This document shows, piece by piece, positions 24,600 to 36,240 of a stretch of 64,000 bases of DNA. Origin of the DNA: Bretschneidera sinensis (taxonomy: Eukaryota; Streptophyta; Magnoliopsida; Brassicales; Akaniaceae); assembly GCA_023935145.1 (NCBI GenBank), contig CM043700.1, forward strand, positions 100,606,400 to 100,670,399, in the 5' to 3' direction. A program made the translations under genes and the position numbers. The notes under the pieces were generated by a model. That model was not told where the DNA came from. It ran no database searches and saw only the letters and a list, made by a program, of their open reading frames with translations. How positions within the stretch are numbered: position 1 is the stretch's first letter; each line of letters begins with the position of its first letter.

Positions 24600-25561
24600 T
24601 ATATATAAACCCTAATGTAATTGATATGAATTACTTTTTACTTTTGAGTTAAGCACACATGACCTATCCTATAGATTTATCAAGAAACAAAAATATATCT
24701 TAATGACAATATCACAGTAATGGACAAACCTAAAAGATAAATCTACCGGACTCAATCACATCAAAACAAACTTGACATAAGAAGAGCATGACTAAATTTA
24801 TATCGAGGAGAAAGATATAATCACCAGATTAAGAGAAAATCTTCTAATTAAATTAAAGAGTAAATCATAACAATGTTTTGACAATAAATTCCAACTACAA
24901 CTGAATTAATAAAGGAAAATAAGAACAACTACGCCTAAGGATTCATCCCTTCGCCTTGCTTGGAGATTAGTTGGCCATGGGGCTCATTCTTGAACACTTT
25001 GATGTAGGAGAATATAGCAGTCTTCTTGTGTTTTCTAGCCTTAATTATGTTTTTTTTCTCAAACCCTAAGTGATCTATTTATAATACAAAAGGTCCAAGG
25101 GTGTTTTAGGGTTTAAACAATCATTAAAGTCCTAATTAGGTCATAACTCGGAGAAGGGGATCGTGTGCGCCCCGCAGCTCTCACTTCCTTGTGCCGCAGC
25201 TCTGCCTGGTCTAGGCCGCACTGCACACTGAAGCTCCTTTCTTACTCTTTTGGCTTGGTTCTGGAGGCCGAGGCTTGTATATTTTCAGGTCGCAGCGCAC
25301 ACACTCAAGACTTTATTTCTCTTCATTTGTCCTTCCACAACTATGCCTTCACTCCGGTATGCCTCAAGTCTTTGTGCTTCAAGCAACTATAACTTTTCCT
25401 CCTCTTTTGAACTTAAAGTACCTTAAAATGCACCGAAATAGATCAATGATCTAAGAATGACACTTTAGAGTTGTTAACGTAAAAAAGTCAATTAAAACCT
25501 AGATTAACCCTAAAATGTTAACAATTAAGTTATGTTAAGATGCATTTTATGACTCACATCA
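24600..25561 (-). repeat. GYP-B 5' LTR, truncated at U5
   Basis: It matches the 3' LTR from its TGATG start (25561) to position 24600. The final 308 bp or so (the U5 end) and the primer site are missing, and the leader text cagtcttcctt joins directly to LTR text. Without the primer site this copy cannot start reverse transcription. The GC patch at about 25165-25300 is also shorter than in the 3' LTR. Confidence 0.85.
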
Positions 25562-25913
25562 GGAATCTTCACTGTTTTACCATCTTCCATAAAAAACGTA
25601 GACAACTCCTTTTCTATGTTGGAAAACTGAGAAACCTTCAACCTGTTTCTCTCCCTTTCCCGGATTATTCTCATCCCAAGGATCTGTTGTGCATGACAAA
25701 GATCCTTCATCTCAAACTCCTCACTGAGTTGAGATTTCAACCTTTCTATCATCTCCCTACTATTATCAACCAACGGCATATCATCAGCATAAATGAGGAT
25801 ACGCACCATTTCCTCCACCGTGTGAACCAGTGAGAAAATTTCTATGAAATCTATGCCTTCTCTCTGTATGAACCCCTTCGCCACCAGCCTAGCCTTATTC
25901 CAGACTTTATCCC
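25562..25913 (-). pseudogene. COP-K reverse transcriptase, middle piece
   Basis: It carries NKARLVAKGFIQREGIDFIE, the active-site box YADDM, EFEMKDLCHAQQILGMRI and ERERNRLKVSQ, all copia RT signatures. Between FSLV and the YADDM box about 90-100 usual codons are missing, so there is a deletion in the catalytic core. It is flanked on both sides by gypsy elements, GYP-B at 25561 and GYP-C at 25914. Confidence 0.88.
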
Positions 25914-27259
25914 TGATTACACTCAAACTAATATGTGGTTATTGTGTATAGCTGAGGTGTCGATCCCATGAGGAAAAGTGATCTACAAGGGAAAGTGTAA
26001 ACCTTAACACGAATGATAAAATTTAAATGAGAGAATTTGAGTTTTGATAATGAAATAATGAGCAAGAGTTGTGTAAATATAATGAAGAATATAATAGGGA
26101 AATAACAAGGTTTTGGGATTCCCTCCTAAGTTCGTTGCCTTATTCCAATCTCAATTCAATTGTTTTTATCTCGATTGGTAGTTTCACATCCCAAACAAGC
26201 AATCGGTAAATATTCAATCACAGCTTATTAACACTCCAATGTAATTGCTACAAATCACTCATTGATTTCAATTCAAGCACACATGACCTATCTTATAGAT
26301 TTATCAAGACATAAAAATATATTTTAATAACAATATCTCAGTAATGGAAAAACATAAAAGATAAATCTACCGGAATCAATCACATTCAAACAACTTGACA
26401 TAAGAAGAGCTTGACTAGACTTATATGGAGGAGAAGCATGCAATCACCGGATTAAGAGAGATTCTAAGAGAAGAAGAACATAAATTGCAGCTGTCACATG
26501 AACCTAAATTCTTCTTGTTTAATTAAAGAGTAAATCATAACAATGTTTAACAATAAATCCTTACAACTGAACCAAGAAGGGAAATAAGAACAACTACACC
26601 TAGGGATTCATCCCTTTGCCTTACTTGGAGTTTAGTTGGCCATGGGGCTCATGCTTGAACACTGTAATGGAGAAGAGTGTGACTGCTTTCTTGAGTTTTT
26701 TGGCCTCCCTTTTACCGAACTCTAAGTGATCTATTTATAGTACAAAAGGTTCAAGCGTATTTTCGGGTCTAAACTATCATTAAAACCCTAATTAGGTTGT
26801 GACTAGGAAACAAAGTATCGCGCTCGCACCGCGGCTCAGCCTTTTGGGTTTTCTTCATACTTCTGAAGGCTGCAACTTAGACTGATCCAGGTCGCTGCTC
26901 AAACTGCCAGGCCGCGGCTCAAACTGGTCCAGGTCGCGGCGCACACTAGTATCTTCTTGGCTCTTTTGGACTTGGTTCTGGAGGCCACGACTCAGCCTTT
27001 CCGGAGCCTTGGTTCTCTTCGTTTTGTACTTTCACAATCATGCCTTCACTCCAATATACCTCGAATCATCGTACTTTAAGCAACGATAGATTTTCCATCT
27101 CTTTTGAACCCAAAACACTTGAAAATGTACTGAAATAGATCAATGATCCGAGAATGACACTTTAGAATTGTTAAGGTATAAATGTGTAATTCAACCCTAG
27201 ATCGACCCTACAATGCTGACAAATAAGTGCTATTAAGATGCATTTTATGACTCTCATCA
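25914..27259 (-). repeat. GYP-C 3' LTR
   Basis: This 1346-bp LTR on the plus strand begins TGATTACACTC and ends CTCTCATCA. A TATAAATAG-type box lies near 26741-26733 on the minus strand. The GC patch at about 26818-26990 has CCGCGGC and GTCGCGGC words. It is preceded on the minus strand by the terminal polypurine tract. Confidence 0.92.
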
Positions 27260-28706
27260 TAACTCCCAACTAGCTTATTGCTAGTCCCTAGCAATTCAAG
27301 CGAAACACAAGACAATATGAAATGAATTCTATAGTGGAAATCAAAACAAAGTCAAGCAATGTTAGCATTAATCCAAGAGTGATTCAAAATTTTTGTCTCA
27401 AAAATCATGCATAACACACAGTATGTAGAATCATTAAATATCACTCAAGTCCAAAAATAATCCAAATGTTAACCTTAAAATTGTTATCGACTCTTAAATC
27501 CATCTTACCACAGTCCATTAATCCGAACACCCGGATGATTTTATGCCCAACATTCATGAATACAAGTCTTGGCCTCTAAAAATATATTAAATTGCGTGGC
27601 ATCAATCACAAATCAAACTCCATAGGCTCACTTTTCAAATCACTCTCCACTAATGTAGAAAAATCACACTACATCGGATCAATAGGTCTTTAATAAGCTT
27701 GTAATGTTAGGCTAAGGTAAAGGTGAAGAAAGAATAGCAAAGCTTAAACGAGTAAAAAAACTCAGTCTCTTAATTTAAACACAACCACTTTAAACACTAG
27801 ATAACCTTACTTCAACACCCAACTCATTCAACATTTTTTCGAGCATTTCTCTCAACCTCCAACATTTTGAACATCACCACTTTTTTTCTTCTTTCTTTGC
27901 CATAATTCACTTCTCTTCTTTTTTATTTATTTATTTATATTTTTTTGACACATAACCATTCACCTCCATATTTTTTTTATTCTTTTCTACAACCTCCAAC
28001 TTATCTCCTTTAATGTACTTGGGTTATGGTAGTAATATTTTTTCCATATTTTCATCCTTACTCCTCTTAAGTGCTTCTCAACAAATGTGTATAAACTAAG
28101 TTCTCTTAAAAGGAAGGTAAGAATAAAATATTTTTAGGCTCATAAAGGTAAGTAAATGGGTTATCAAAAGAAATAAGGCTCAATTTTTTTTTTAAAGAAA
28201 AAGGCTCAAACAGGTGACTAGTAATAAATATAACGAGGGTAAAGTTGAAGGGCTCAAACGGTCCAAAGATGGCCTATATCATATCCTAAGTAGTGTGCAT
28301 TCTAGGATTTTGCCTCAAGTGATTATCAAATAAGTTCTAGAGCTTGTCGAGACTGCAAAATTATTCACAAAACAATCGCACATAAAACTTTTCTAGATGC
28401 TTTAGACTAATCATGCAATCATACTGCAAACCAGAGTCTCAAACCAAAAGAAGATCGACACTTAATTTATTCTCAAACCAAAGCAAGATTTAACTACTTC
28501 TAAATACTATATGTTATCTCAATTAAACTCATATCATTGACATGTCAATCAACTCCAAGGCTAACACAAAACATATTTATTTTTTTCAATTATATATATA
28601 TATATCCTAACAACCGAAAAAGGGAAGTGACACCAAGCAATTCAATGGTATGGAAAAAGAAATGCATTCCTCCACCCCCAACTTAAGAATTGCATTGACC
28701 TTAATG
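27260..28706 (-). promoter_or_regulatory. GYP-C 3' region with three polypurine tracts and two hairpins
   Basis: The minus-strand tracts lie at 28683-28669 (with the near-palindrome CATTAAGGTCAATG at 28706-28693), 28001-27989, and 27271-27260 (terminal, with the perfect stem-loop ATTGCTAGGGACTAGCAAT at 27295-27277). The spacing, about 680 and 730 bp, matches GYP-A and GYP-B. No gene is visible in the rest. Confidence 0.65.
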
Positions 28707-29170
28707 TTAAAGAACAAGTAAAGGAAACTCCCTTTTTAACCAAAAGTGCGAAGAAGCCGAGATTTGTGCACGACCATTTGAACTGATGCGCATATTTGTC
28801 CCTGAAAAAGAAATACAAAGGTAATACTGGAAAACAGCAAAATACTAATATTAAAAAAGAAAAGGAAATATGAAAAACAATAAAAATTAAAGGATATGTT
28901 GTGGGGTGCCTCCCATGAGCGCTAAGTTTTACGTCTTCAGCTAGACGTTGCACCACTCTCATTGCTAGCCTTATTGTGGTGCTGAAGGTAAGTCTCCATA
29001 CTTAATGGCCTCAGTGCTAGTCTTTTGGCAGGGAATACTTAAAGTCCACCACATGTGGCTCAAGTTTTCTTGGTGTTGCCCATTTACTATCAGCAATAGG
29101 ATATGTGATTCCCGCATCCCTATGACTTCTCTCAGGCAACTCCTCAAAGCATGGTTGCCATGATTTCTTA
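28707..29170 (-). other. GYP-C recombinant segment with GYP-0-type sequence
   Basis: From about 28795 to 29075 the sequence matches GYP-0, not GYP-A or B. The TGTCCCTGAAAA block matches 7165, the TGCCTCCCATGA block and ACGTCT hairpin (28931-28948) match 7270-7315, and the pol C-terminal text for KLEPHVVDFK matches 10760-10815. It then switches to family-A text: the RT words ITYPIADSKW, and before that SWQPCFEELPE from the protease-RT linker. So two deletions and a switch between families are visible. No intact frame. Confidence 0.7.
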
Positions 29171-29178
29171 ATAAATCT

Positions 29179-30931
29179 TAGAGGTGAGTATGGGTCGGTT
29201 TGGGTCAGTTTAGCCTAAAAATTCAACCTAACCCATTCATATCGGGTTGGAAAAATCTCAACCCAACCCAACCCATGAACCCATCCAACCTCAACTTAAC
29301 CCAACCCATTCTAATCGGTTTGGGTCGGTTTGGGTCACCGAGTTGATATATTTTTTCTACTAAAAAATTAAATCATAAATGTTACATAACAAAAAAAATA
29401 TTATACTAAATCTAAAACCAAATCCATACATATTTCAAGTAAAAGTTGTGTGCATCAGCTTTATATAAATTAATATTCAATACTTTAGTTAATATCTTGG
29501 ATATTGTTATGAAAACAAGTATTAACAGATACCCTTTCCAACATACAACACACCAAAATTCGCCAACCAAACGAGATGACTAGAAGCACAACAAACTCTG
29601 TGTTCTTTACTTTCTCAAATGGGTCAATAGTTTTCAATGTTAAAACCATGAAATGGACTGTACATTGTTTTCGTGCATAAGAGAAGGCAACACTGAAGGT
29701 AAAAATAAAACGAATTTTTGTAAGCCTAAATAAACGTAATTTAATTTTTTTTATATCAATATGATATTTTAAGAAGTGTTTTGTTTGTTTATGAAAAATT
29801 AATTAATTAATTATTATGTTTTACATCTATCTTCGTGATATGTGGACCGTACATCCATGTAATGTTAAAAAAACAATTTAAATATTGACAATCAATATTC
29901 ATCACATGATTTATGAGTAAAGTTTAATTAAAGTTTAACTTATTCATAGTCGGTGGGAATCCTCTTCAAAAGGGTAAACCTTTCAAAAAATCTTTGTAAT
30001 AAAATATATATTTTTCATAATAAAATATTTTATTAACTAAATGTGCTTTCTGATCCAAAAAGATAAGTGATTAAAGATTTATTATAGTTTTTTTCCAAGG
30101 ATTTCTTATAGTTGATATTTACTTATTACTACCAATTAGTTACAGGGAGATGCATAATTGATTGTGTCTTAATTTAGCGTAAGCTATATATCCTTGCTAT
30201 AATCAAAATTCTCCATTTCTTAAAGCTAAAGAATGCTTAACCATATTAAAGAGAACAGACATAAAACTCTAGAAAATGAAAGTTAACATTAGATTTGAAA
30301 ATACAAAAGCCTGAGGGCAATTAAAATATTGGCTCCAAACTTGGTACTGTTTGTTTTCAAAAAGGAAAAGTGTAAAAGGAAAAGGAAAAGTGCAAAAACC
30401 AGGCCAACACTTTCTAAGGAAAAGGAAAACTGCATACCTTTTTGGCTTTCTCTCACCAAACTTCACATTCACCACTTGGGTTTCTTTCAAGAGAAAACGA
30501 TAGTCCCACAGCCCCCACAAAGAAAGGAAAAAAAAGATAATGAGGAGACTGAAATTTTCAATCAGAGAGGCTAGGTTTAGTGAATTGTAATTTCTTTTTC
30601 TCAAAATACCCATCATTCTATTATCTAATTACAACAAGCTATGCCATGTTTGGCTGTTTGGATTTGGACTGTGCTACATATAATTTTACTCATTCACTAT
30701 ACTATAATTATTTAAACATAATTTTATATTTAATAAATATAATATGTATATATAAAATATAATTATATATTTGATCGGGTTACTGGTTTGGGTCGGTTTG
30801 AAAATTTTGAACCCATAACCCAACCCAACCCAACCCATCGGGTTCAAAAAAATTTCAACCTAACCCAACCCAACCCATTGTATCGGTTTGGGTCGGGTCC
30901 ACGGGTCAATCGGGTTCCATGCTCACCCCTA
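29179..30931. mobile_element. hAT-type non-autonomous DNA transposon
   Basis: The 1753-bp insert is flanked by an 8-bp duplication, ATAAATCT (29171-29178) and ATAAATCC (30932-30939), one change. Its ends are inverted: TAGAGGTGAGTATGG at the left and, on the other strand, TAGGGGTGAGCATGG at the right. An 8-bp duplication with TAGGGGTG ends is typical of hAT. The ends carry runs of GGGTTGGGTC and AACCC. No transposase is recognisable; open frames up to 115 codons inside have no family signature. It splits the protease-RT linker of GYP-C. Confidence 0.82.
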
Positions 30932-30939
30932 ATAAATCC

Positions 30940-31917
30940 CTGTGACTTATCAAAAACACCAACAACATTAACGGCATGGGGATAAATTAAAGATTCATTG
31001 ATGTCAAAATTATTAGAAGGGAATTCCAAAGAGTTATAATTATCTTTAATGTAAGTGTCGAAACACTCATCATCTTCATGTGGCTACCTTGAGACTCAGA
31101 AAACATTTACCTCTAAAGTCATATTTCCAAATGATAATGTCATTAGGCCATTCCTACAATTAATAAGGGCATTGGAGGTGGCAAGGAATGGTCTTCCAAG
31201 TATCAATGGAATTTTTGACTCCGTATACACAATAGAAATGGTAGCTAAAACCAGAACGTCAACGGGATAATAGAAGTTATCAATTTGCAACAAAACATCT
31301 TCCACAATACCTCTTGGTTTTCTTACCGATCGATCCGCTAGTTGGAGTACCACGGAAGTGGGTTTGATCTCACCTAGACTGAGTTACAAGTACATGGAGT
31401 ATGGCATGAGGTTCACACTAGCTCCCAAATCTAGTAATGCTTGGCCACAAGATTTGTTCCCAATTTGGCAAGCCACCGTTGGACAGCTCGAATCTTTATA
31501 TTTGGGTGGTGTCTTGCTGTCAATTACTGCACTTGCTTGCTCCGTTAAGAATGTCATCTTCTTCACATTGTGCCTCTTCTTGAGTGTGCATAGATCCTTG
31601 ATGACTTTAGCATAGTTGGGAACCTGTTTTATAACATGAAGAAGAGGGAGATTAATTTTAACATGCTGAAGTTGTTCAAGAATCTCACCTTTTAATGCTG
31701 AATTTCTCTCTTTAGGTTTAAGGAGTGCTTGAGGGAAAGGCACCGGTAAAGAATTATTATGGGCATCTTGTTCCTTGGGGGCTTCATCCTTATTGCTCAC
31801 GGTGTTAGGAATTAAGTTTGATGGTAGAGTGGGTCCATCAATTTTCTTACCACTGCGGGTGATTATGGCATTAACCTCTTTAATATTTTGATTGTCGGGA
31901 TCAGAGATTTGTGCCAT
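30940..31917 (-). pseudogene. GYP-C aspartic protease region
   Basis: It carries the DLGASVNLMPYSMYL active-site motif, LADRSVRKPRGIVEDVLLQI, IPLILGRPFLATSNALINC and the NAIITRSGKKIDGPTLPSN linker upstream. A TAA near 31383 splits the frame just after MYL, and a frameshift lies near 31090. The hAT element ends at the low-coordinate side. Confidence 0.87.
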
Positions 31918-33399
31918 ATGTTATCCCCTTGGATTAGGATGTGGTTGCGAAGGAAAATCACTTTGCTCTTGAATCGTCAAGAAACTAGTCAACTTGGTGA
32001 GTTGACTCTTTATCACCTTTTGTTCCTTTTTGATTGCTTGTTGCTCCTCTAGCAACTGTTGATTTATTTTGTTCTGCTCTTCCACACTCTTAGCATATAC
32101 CTGCATAAATGACTTAAGCATATCTTCCAAAGGTAAAGATTGTTGTGGTGCATTAGATAAGGTTGCTTCCGGTTTCCATTGAGTACTAGAGTGGGGATGA
32201 GGTTGTATATCGGATCTCCAATGGGTGCTAGATTAGGCAGGAGGTTGCATCTGGGATCTCCAACTAAAATTAAGGTGATTCTTCCAACCGGGATTGTAGG
32301 TGTTAGAGTAGGGTGAGTTTGGTTTCCTAAAGGGTATACCTAAAGCATTACACTCTCCCTTCATCTCAAAATAGGCTGGACAATCCATAGGTACATGATC
32401 TACCCCATTACATATAAAACAAGGTTCATAGGACCCTACCCTAGCAACTGGTTCAGGGGTTCTAGCATCCTTAGTTTTTAAGGCTTCAATTTCCTTAGTT
32501 AGGGCCTCTAAGCGGGCTTTAAGGCTATCCTCTTCCTTAAGTTGATAAATCCAAGCGGGTTGATTTCTCTTGGTACTTTCCATGGCATTTGGTCCTGTCC
32601 AAGTGTGGGCTTTTTCTGATAGGTCATCTAGGATATCTATGGCTTGGTTGGGGTCTTTTTGAAGAAAATCCTCATTACACATCATTTCTATGAACTACCT
32701 CTCCCTACTTAGAAGTCCATCATAGAAATAGCTAACTACCCGCCAGCTCTCATACCCATGGTGTGGACAAGAATTCATAAGGTCTTTGAAATGTTCCCAA
32801 ACTTGATATAAGGTTTCACTCTCCTTTTGTGCAAAGTTTGAGATTTATCTCTTGAAGTTATTGGTCTTAAGGGTTGGGAAGTGTTTTTAGAAGAAGGCTC
32901 GGGTCATCTCATCCCAACTACCTATAGACCTAGGCCTTAACGAGTACGGCCAAACCTTGACATTTTTCTTAAGTGAAAAAAGGAAAAACCGAAGTTTGAT
33001 GGTATCTACCATATCAGCCCTATTTTGAAAAGTTGCTACTATTTCCTCAAATTCCCTAATATGGATATAGGGGTTTTCATTCTCAAACTCATGGAAAGTT
33101 GGTAGCAATTGGATCATGCCCGGATTAAACTCAGGTTGTTGAACATTAGGGGGGAATATGATACAAGATGGTGTGGCCGTTCGGCTAGGGTGCAAGTAGT
33201 CTTTAAGTGTCCTAGCAACATTTTCATTGTGATTTTCGGCCATGTTAACAAAATCCTCTAAATTCTCACTTAGGTGTGCACTATGGTTTGATCTAGGCAA
33301 CGTTTCACTAATGGATGTGGAAGGAAAGGGTAACTCTAATTCAGGTCTTTTAATGAATCTACCTCGCGAATCTCTCAGTCTATGCATAGTCCAAGGGGA
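31918..33399 (-). pseudogene. GYP-C gag
   Basis: It starts near 33390 with LRDSRGRFI. The capsid core has HIREFEEIVATFQNRADMVD, then stops at about 32890 and 32695. The second half has the intact zinc knuckle CFICNGVDHVPMDCPAYF (CX2CX4HX4C) near 32420-32370, NTYNPGWKNHLNFSW and a Gln/Lys-rich coiled-coil part (31950-32110). It is close to GYP-A gag but carries several nonsense codons. Confidence 0.87.
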
Positions 33400-33518
33400 T
33401 AAGAGGGAAACAAATAAAAAAGGAAACAAAAGAAAATAGAAAATCAAAACAAAAAGCAAAGAACAATATTACTGTTTTGTCTCAGCGTTGACAATCTTCC
33501 TTGTACTTTAAGTGCGTT

Positions 33519-33536
33519 TCCTCGGCAATGGCACCA
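33519..33536 (-). promoter_or_regulatory. GYP-C primer binding site
   Basis: On the minus strand it reads TGGTGCCATTGCCGAGGA, five bases after the LTR end. It differs from the GYP-A site at three positions, all transitions (C to T or G to A). It is a tRNA-Asp-type site for priming reverse transcription. Confidence 0.85.
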
Positions 33537-33541
33537 AAATT

Positions 33542-34921
33542 TGATTACGCTCAAACTAATACATGGTTATTGTGTATAGCTGAGGTGTCAATCCCACGAG
33601 GAAAAGCGATCTACAAGGGAAAGTGTAAACCTTAACACGAACGATAAAATTTAAATAAAAGAATAGGAGTTTTGATAATGAAATAATGAGAAAGAGTTAT
33701 GTAAATATAATGAAGAATATAATAGGGAAATAACAAGGTTCCGGGAATCCCTCCTAAGTTCGTTGCCTTATTCCAATCTCGATTCAATTGTTTTTATCTC
33801 GATTGGTAGTTTCACATCCCAAACAAGCAATTGGTAAATATTCAATCACAGCACATTAACACTCTAATGTAATTACTACAAATCACTCATTGATTTCGAT
33901 TCAAGCACACGTGACATACCTTATAGATTTATCAAGAAACGATAATATATTTCAATAAAAATATCGCAATAATGGACATACATAAAAGATAAATCTACCA
34001 AAATCAATCACATCAAAACAACTTGACATAAGAAGAGCTTGACTCGACTTATATAGAGGAGAAGCATGCAATCACCGGATTAAGAGAGATTCTAAGAGAA
34101 GAAGAACATAAATTGCAGCTGTCACATGAACCTAAATTCTTCTTGTTTAATCAAAGAGTAAATCATAACAATGTTTAACAATAAATCCTTACAACTAAAC
34201 CAAGAATGGAAATAAGAACAACTACACCTAGGGATTCATCCCTTTGCCTTGCTTGGACATTAGTTGGCCATGGGGCTCATGCTTGAACACCGTAATAGAG
34301 AAGAATGTGGAAGCTTTCTTGAGTTTTTCGGCCTCCCTCTTATCAAACCCTAAGTGATCTATTTATAATACAAAAGTTTCAAGGGTATTTTCGGGTCTAA
34401 ACTATCATTAAAACCGTAATTAGGTCATGACTCGAAAACAAAGTATCGCGCTCACGCTGCGGCTCACACTAATCCAGGCCATCGATCAGCCTTTTGGGTT
34501 TTCTTCATGCTTCTGGAGGCCACGGCTTAGGCTGCCAGGCCACGGCTTGGACAAGTCCAAGCCGCTACGCACGCTGGTATCTTCTTGGCTCTTTTGGACT
34601 TGGTTTTGGAGACTGCGGCTTAGCCTTTCCTAGCCGTGGCGCACAGCCTTGGCTCTCTTCATTTTGTACTTCCACAATCATTCCTTCACTCTGGTGTGCC
34701 TTAAATCATCGTACTTTAAGCAATGGTAGCTTTTCCATCTACGCAATGGTAGCTTTTCCATCTCTTTTGAACCCAAAACACCTGAAATGCACCGAAATAG
34801 ATCAATTATCCAAGAATGACACTTTAGAATTGTTAAGGTATAAATGTGTAATTTAACCCTAGATCAACTCTACAATGCTAACAAATAAGTGCTATTAAGA
34901 TGCATTTTATGACTCTCATCA
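33542..34921 (-). repeat. GYP-C 5' LTR
   Basis: This 1380-bp LTR on the plus strand begins TGATTACGCTC and ends CTCTCATCA; the primer site adjoins it. It is 34 bp longer than its partner, partly from a short duplication around 34726-34760 (the caatggtagcttttccatct text occurs twice). TATAAATAG lies near 34368-34360 on the minus strand. The GC patch is at 34440-34640. Confidence 0.92.
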
Positions 34922-35403
34922 ATCCCCTATAGGGTTCCCTTATTTGATCTTGTAAGTGCACTTGCAATCCACAACTCTCTATTTTCCTGGTTTGGGCCCA
35001 ATTTCCAAGAGTTGTTCTCCCTCAAAGAATGCATTTCCTCCTCCATAACTAGCTTCCATCTTGACGAATCCTTACATCCTATGGCATCAATGTAAGTTTC
35101 TGGTTCACTTCCTCCTTCTGAATAAGGAGCTGCTACATTAGTATCCGCAAAACCATATCTCAAAGGTGGTCTGACTAGCCTTCCTTCCAAGTCCCTTGTG
35201 AGCTGATAGTCATTCTGACTTGCTGCATCATCCCCTTCTAGTTCAGCCTCCTCATGAGTGTCCTAAGCTTGGCCTTCATCAATGGGCTCTACCTGGTCCA
35301 AACCCTCTTGCCTTCCTTGCTCTACCTGAACTGAATATTCTTTGATGCTATGCTCCACAAGTACCGGGCTGGTTTGCCCACTATCCCCTGCAGGGTTAGT
35401 TTT
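34922..35403 (-). pseudogene. COP-K reverse transcriptase, N-terminal piece
   Basis: It carries LVRPPLRYGFADTNVA, EPETYIDAIGCKDSSRWKLV and MEEEMHSLRENNSWKL, which precede the RT core in copia pol. At 34921 the frame is cut by GYP-C and continues at 25913. Stops occur upstream (35190-35270) in the linker to integrase. Confidence 0.83.
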
Positions 35404-36240
35404 CTACAAATAGGGAAATATATACTCATTAAAAATGACATCCCTACTTATTATGAGTTTGGTTCCTTTTTGCTCTAAGGACCACAACCTGTACCCTTTA
35501 ATCTCTTCCCCATATCCTAGAAACACACATTTTCTAGATCTTAAGCTAAGTTTATCATCCTTTTGATGTGCAAACGCAGCACATCCAAAAGTTCTAAGGT
35601 TGTCTAACTCAGGGGGTTTTCCACTCCACATCTCCTCGGGAGTCTTAAAGACCACAACCCAAGAGGGCAATCTATTAACCAAATATACAACAGTAGACAC
35701 CGTTTCCCCCCAAAAACATTTGGGTAATCCGGATCCTATAATCATGCACCTAACCTTTTCCATAAGGTTCTTATTCATCCTCTCAGCAACTCCATTTTGC
35801 TGAGGGATTTTCACAACCGTTCTATGTCTTAGAATCCTATTTAACTTATAGAATTGATCAAGTTCCTTGTTAAAAAATTCTAAGCCATTATCGGTTCTTA
35901 ACACCTTAACTACCCTGCCCATTTGAGTTTCTTCCAGCTTTTTCACACCACAAATTTATTCAAAGCATCTAATTTATTTTTAAACAAATAAACTCAAACC
36001 TTTCTAGAATAATCATCAATTAAAGACAGAAAGTAAAGATTACCTCCTTATGTTGGTGTTCTTACTGGTCCCTAAAGGTCCGCATGAATGTAGTCAAGAA
36101 TGCCTTTTGATTTGTGCACTCCGGTGTTGAAGCTAACCCGATGTTGCTTCCCAAGAACACAGCTCTTGTAGAAAGCGAGTTTTTCTACCTTGTCACCATC
36201 AAGTAATCCATCCTTGCTGAGAACTTACAGGCCTTTTTCA
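35404..36240 (-). pseudogene. COP-K integrase
   Basis: It carries VLRTDNGLEFFNKELDQFY (second Asp), IPQQNGVAERMNKNLMEKV (Glu), CMIIGSGLPKCFWGETVSTV, NRLPSWVVVFKTPEEMWSG and the CVFLGYGEEIKGYRLW motif, all copia integrase signatures. The N-terminal part (35946-36240), with the first Asp region, is readable only with stops. Confidence 0.87.

Larger units (their letters stand above)
15094..25561 (-). mobile_element. GYP-B: Athila-like gypsy element, degraded
   Basis: It belongs to the same broad family as GYP-A. Order on the minus strand: 5' LTR (25561-24600), gag, protease, RT, RNase H, integrase, GC-rich spacer, ORF3 remnant, three polypurine tracts, 3' LTR (16393-15094). The flanking five bases are GGCAT (15089-15093) and GGAAT (25562-25566), a target duplication with one change. 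The 5' LTR has lost its U5 end and the primer site. Every domain carries stops or frameshifts. Confidence 0.88.
25914..34921 (-). mobile_element. GYP-C: recombinant non-autonomous gypsy element
   Basis: A perfect 5-bp target duplication, ATCCC, lies at 25909-25913 and 34922-34926. LTRs are 33542-34921 (5') and 25914-27259 (3'). It keeps gag and protease of the GYP-A/B type but lacks nearly all of RT, RNase H, integrase and ORF3. In their place is a short join of pol ends and about 280 bp of GYP-0-type sequence (28795-29075). A hAT element (29179-30931) is inserted in it. It could move only with proteins from another element. Confidence 0.92.

Noticed and set aside
30790..30900. AACCC runs that resemble telomere repeats
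   Set aside because: The unit is AACCC and not the plant telomere unit (TTTAGGG), and it lies inside the ends of the hAT element with matching inverse words at the other end.
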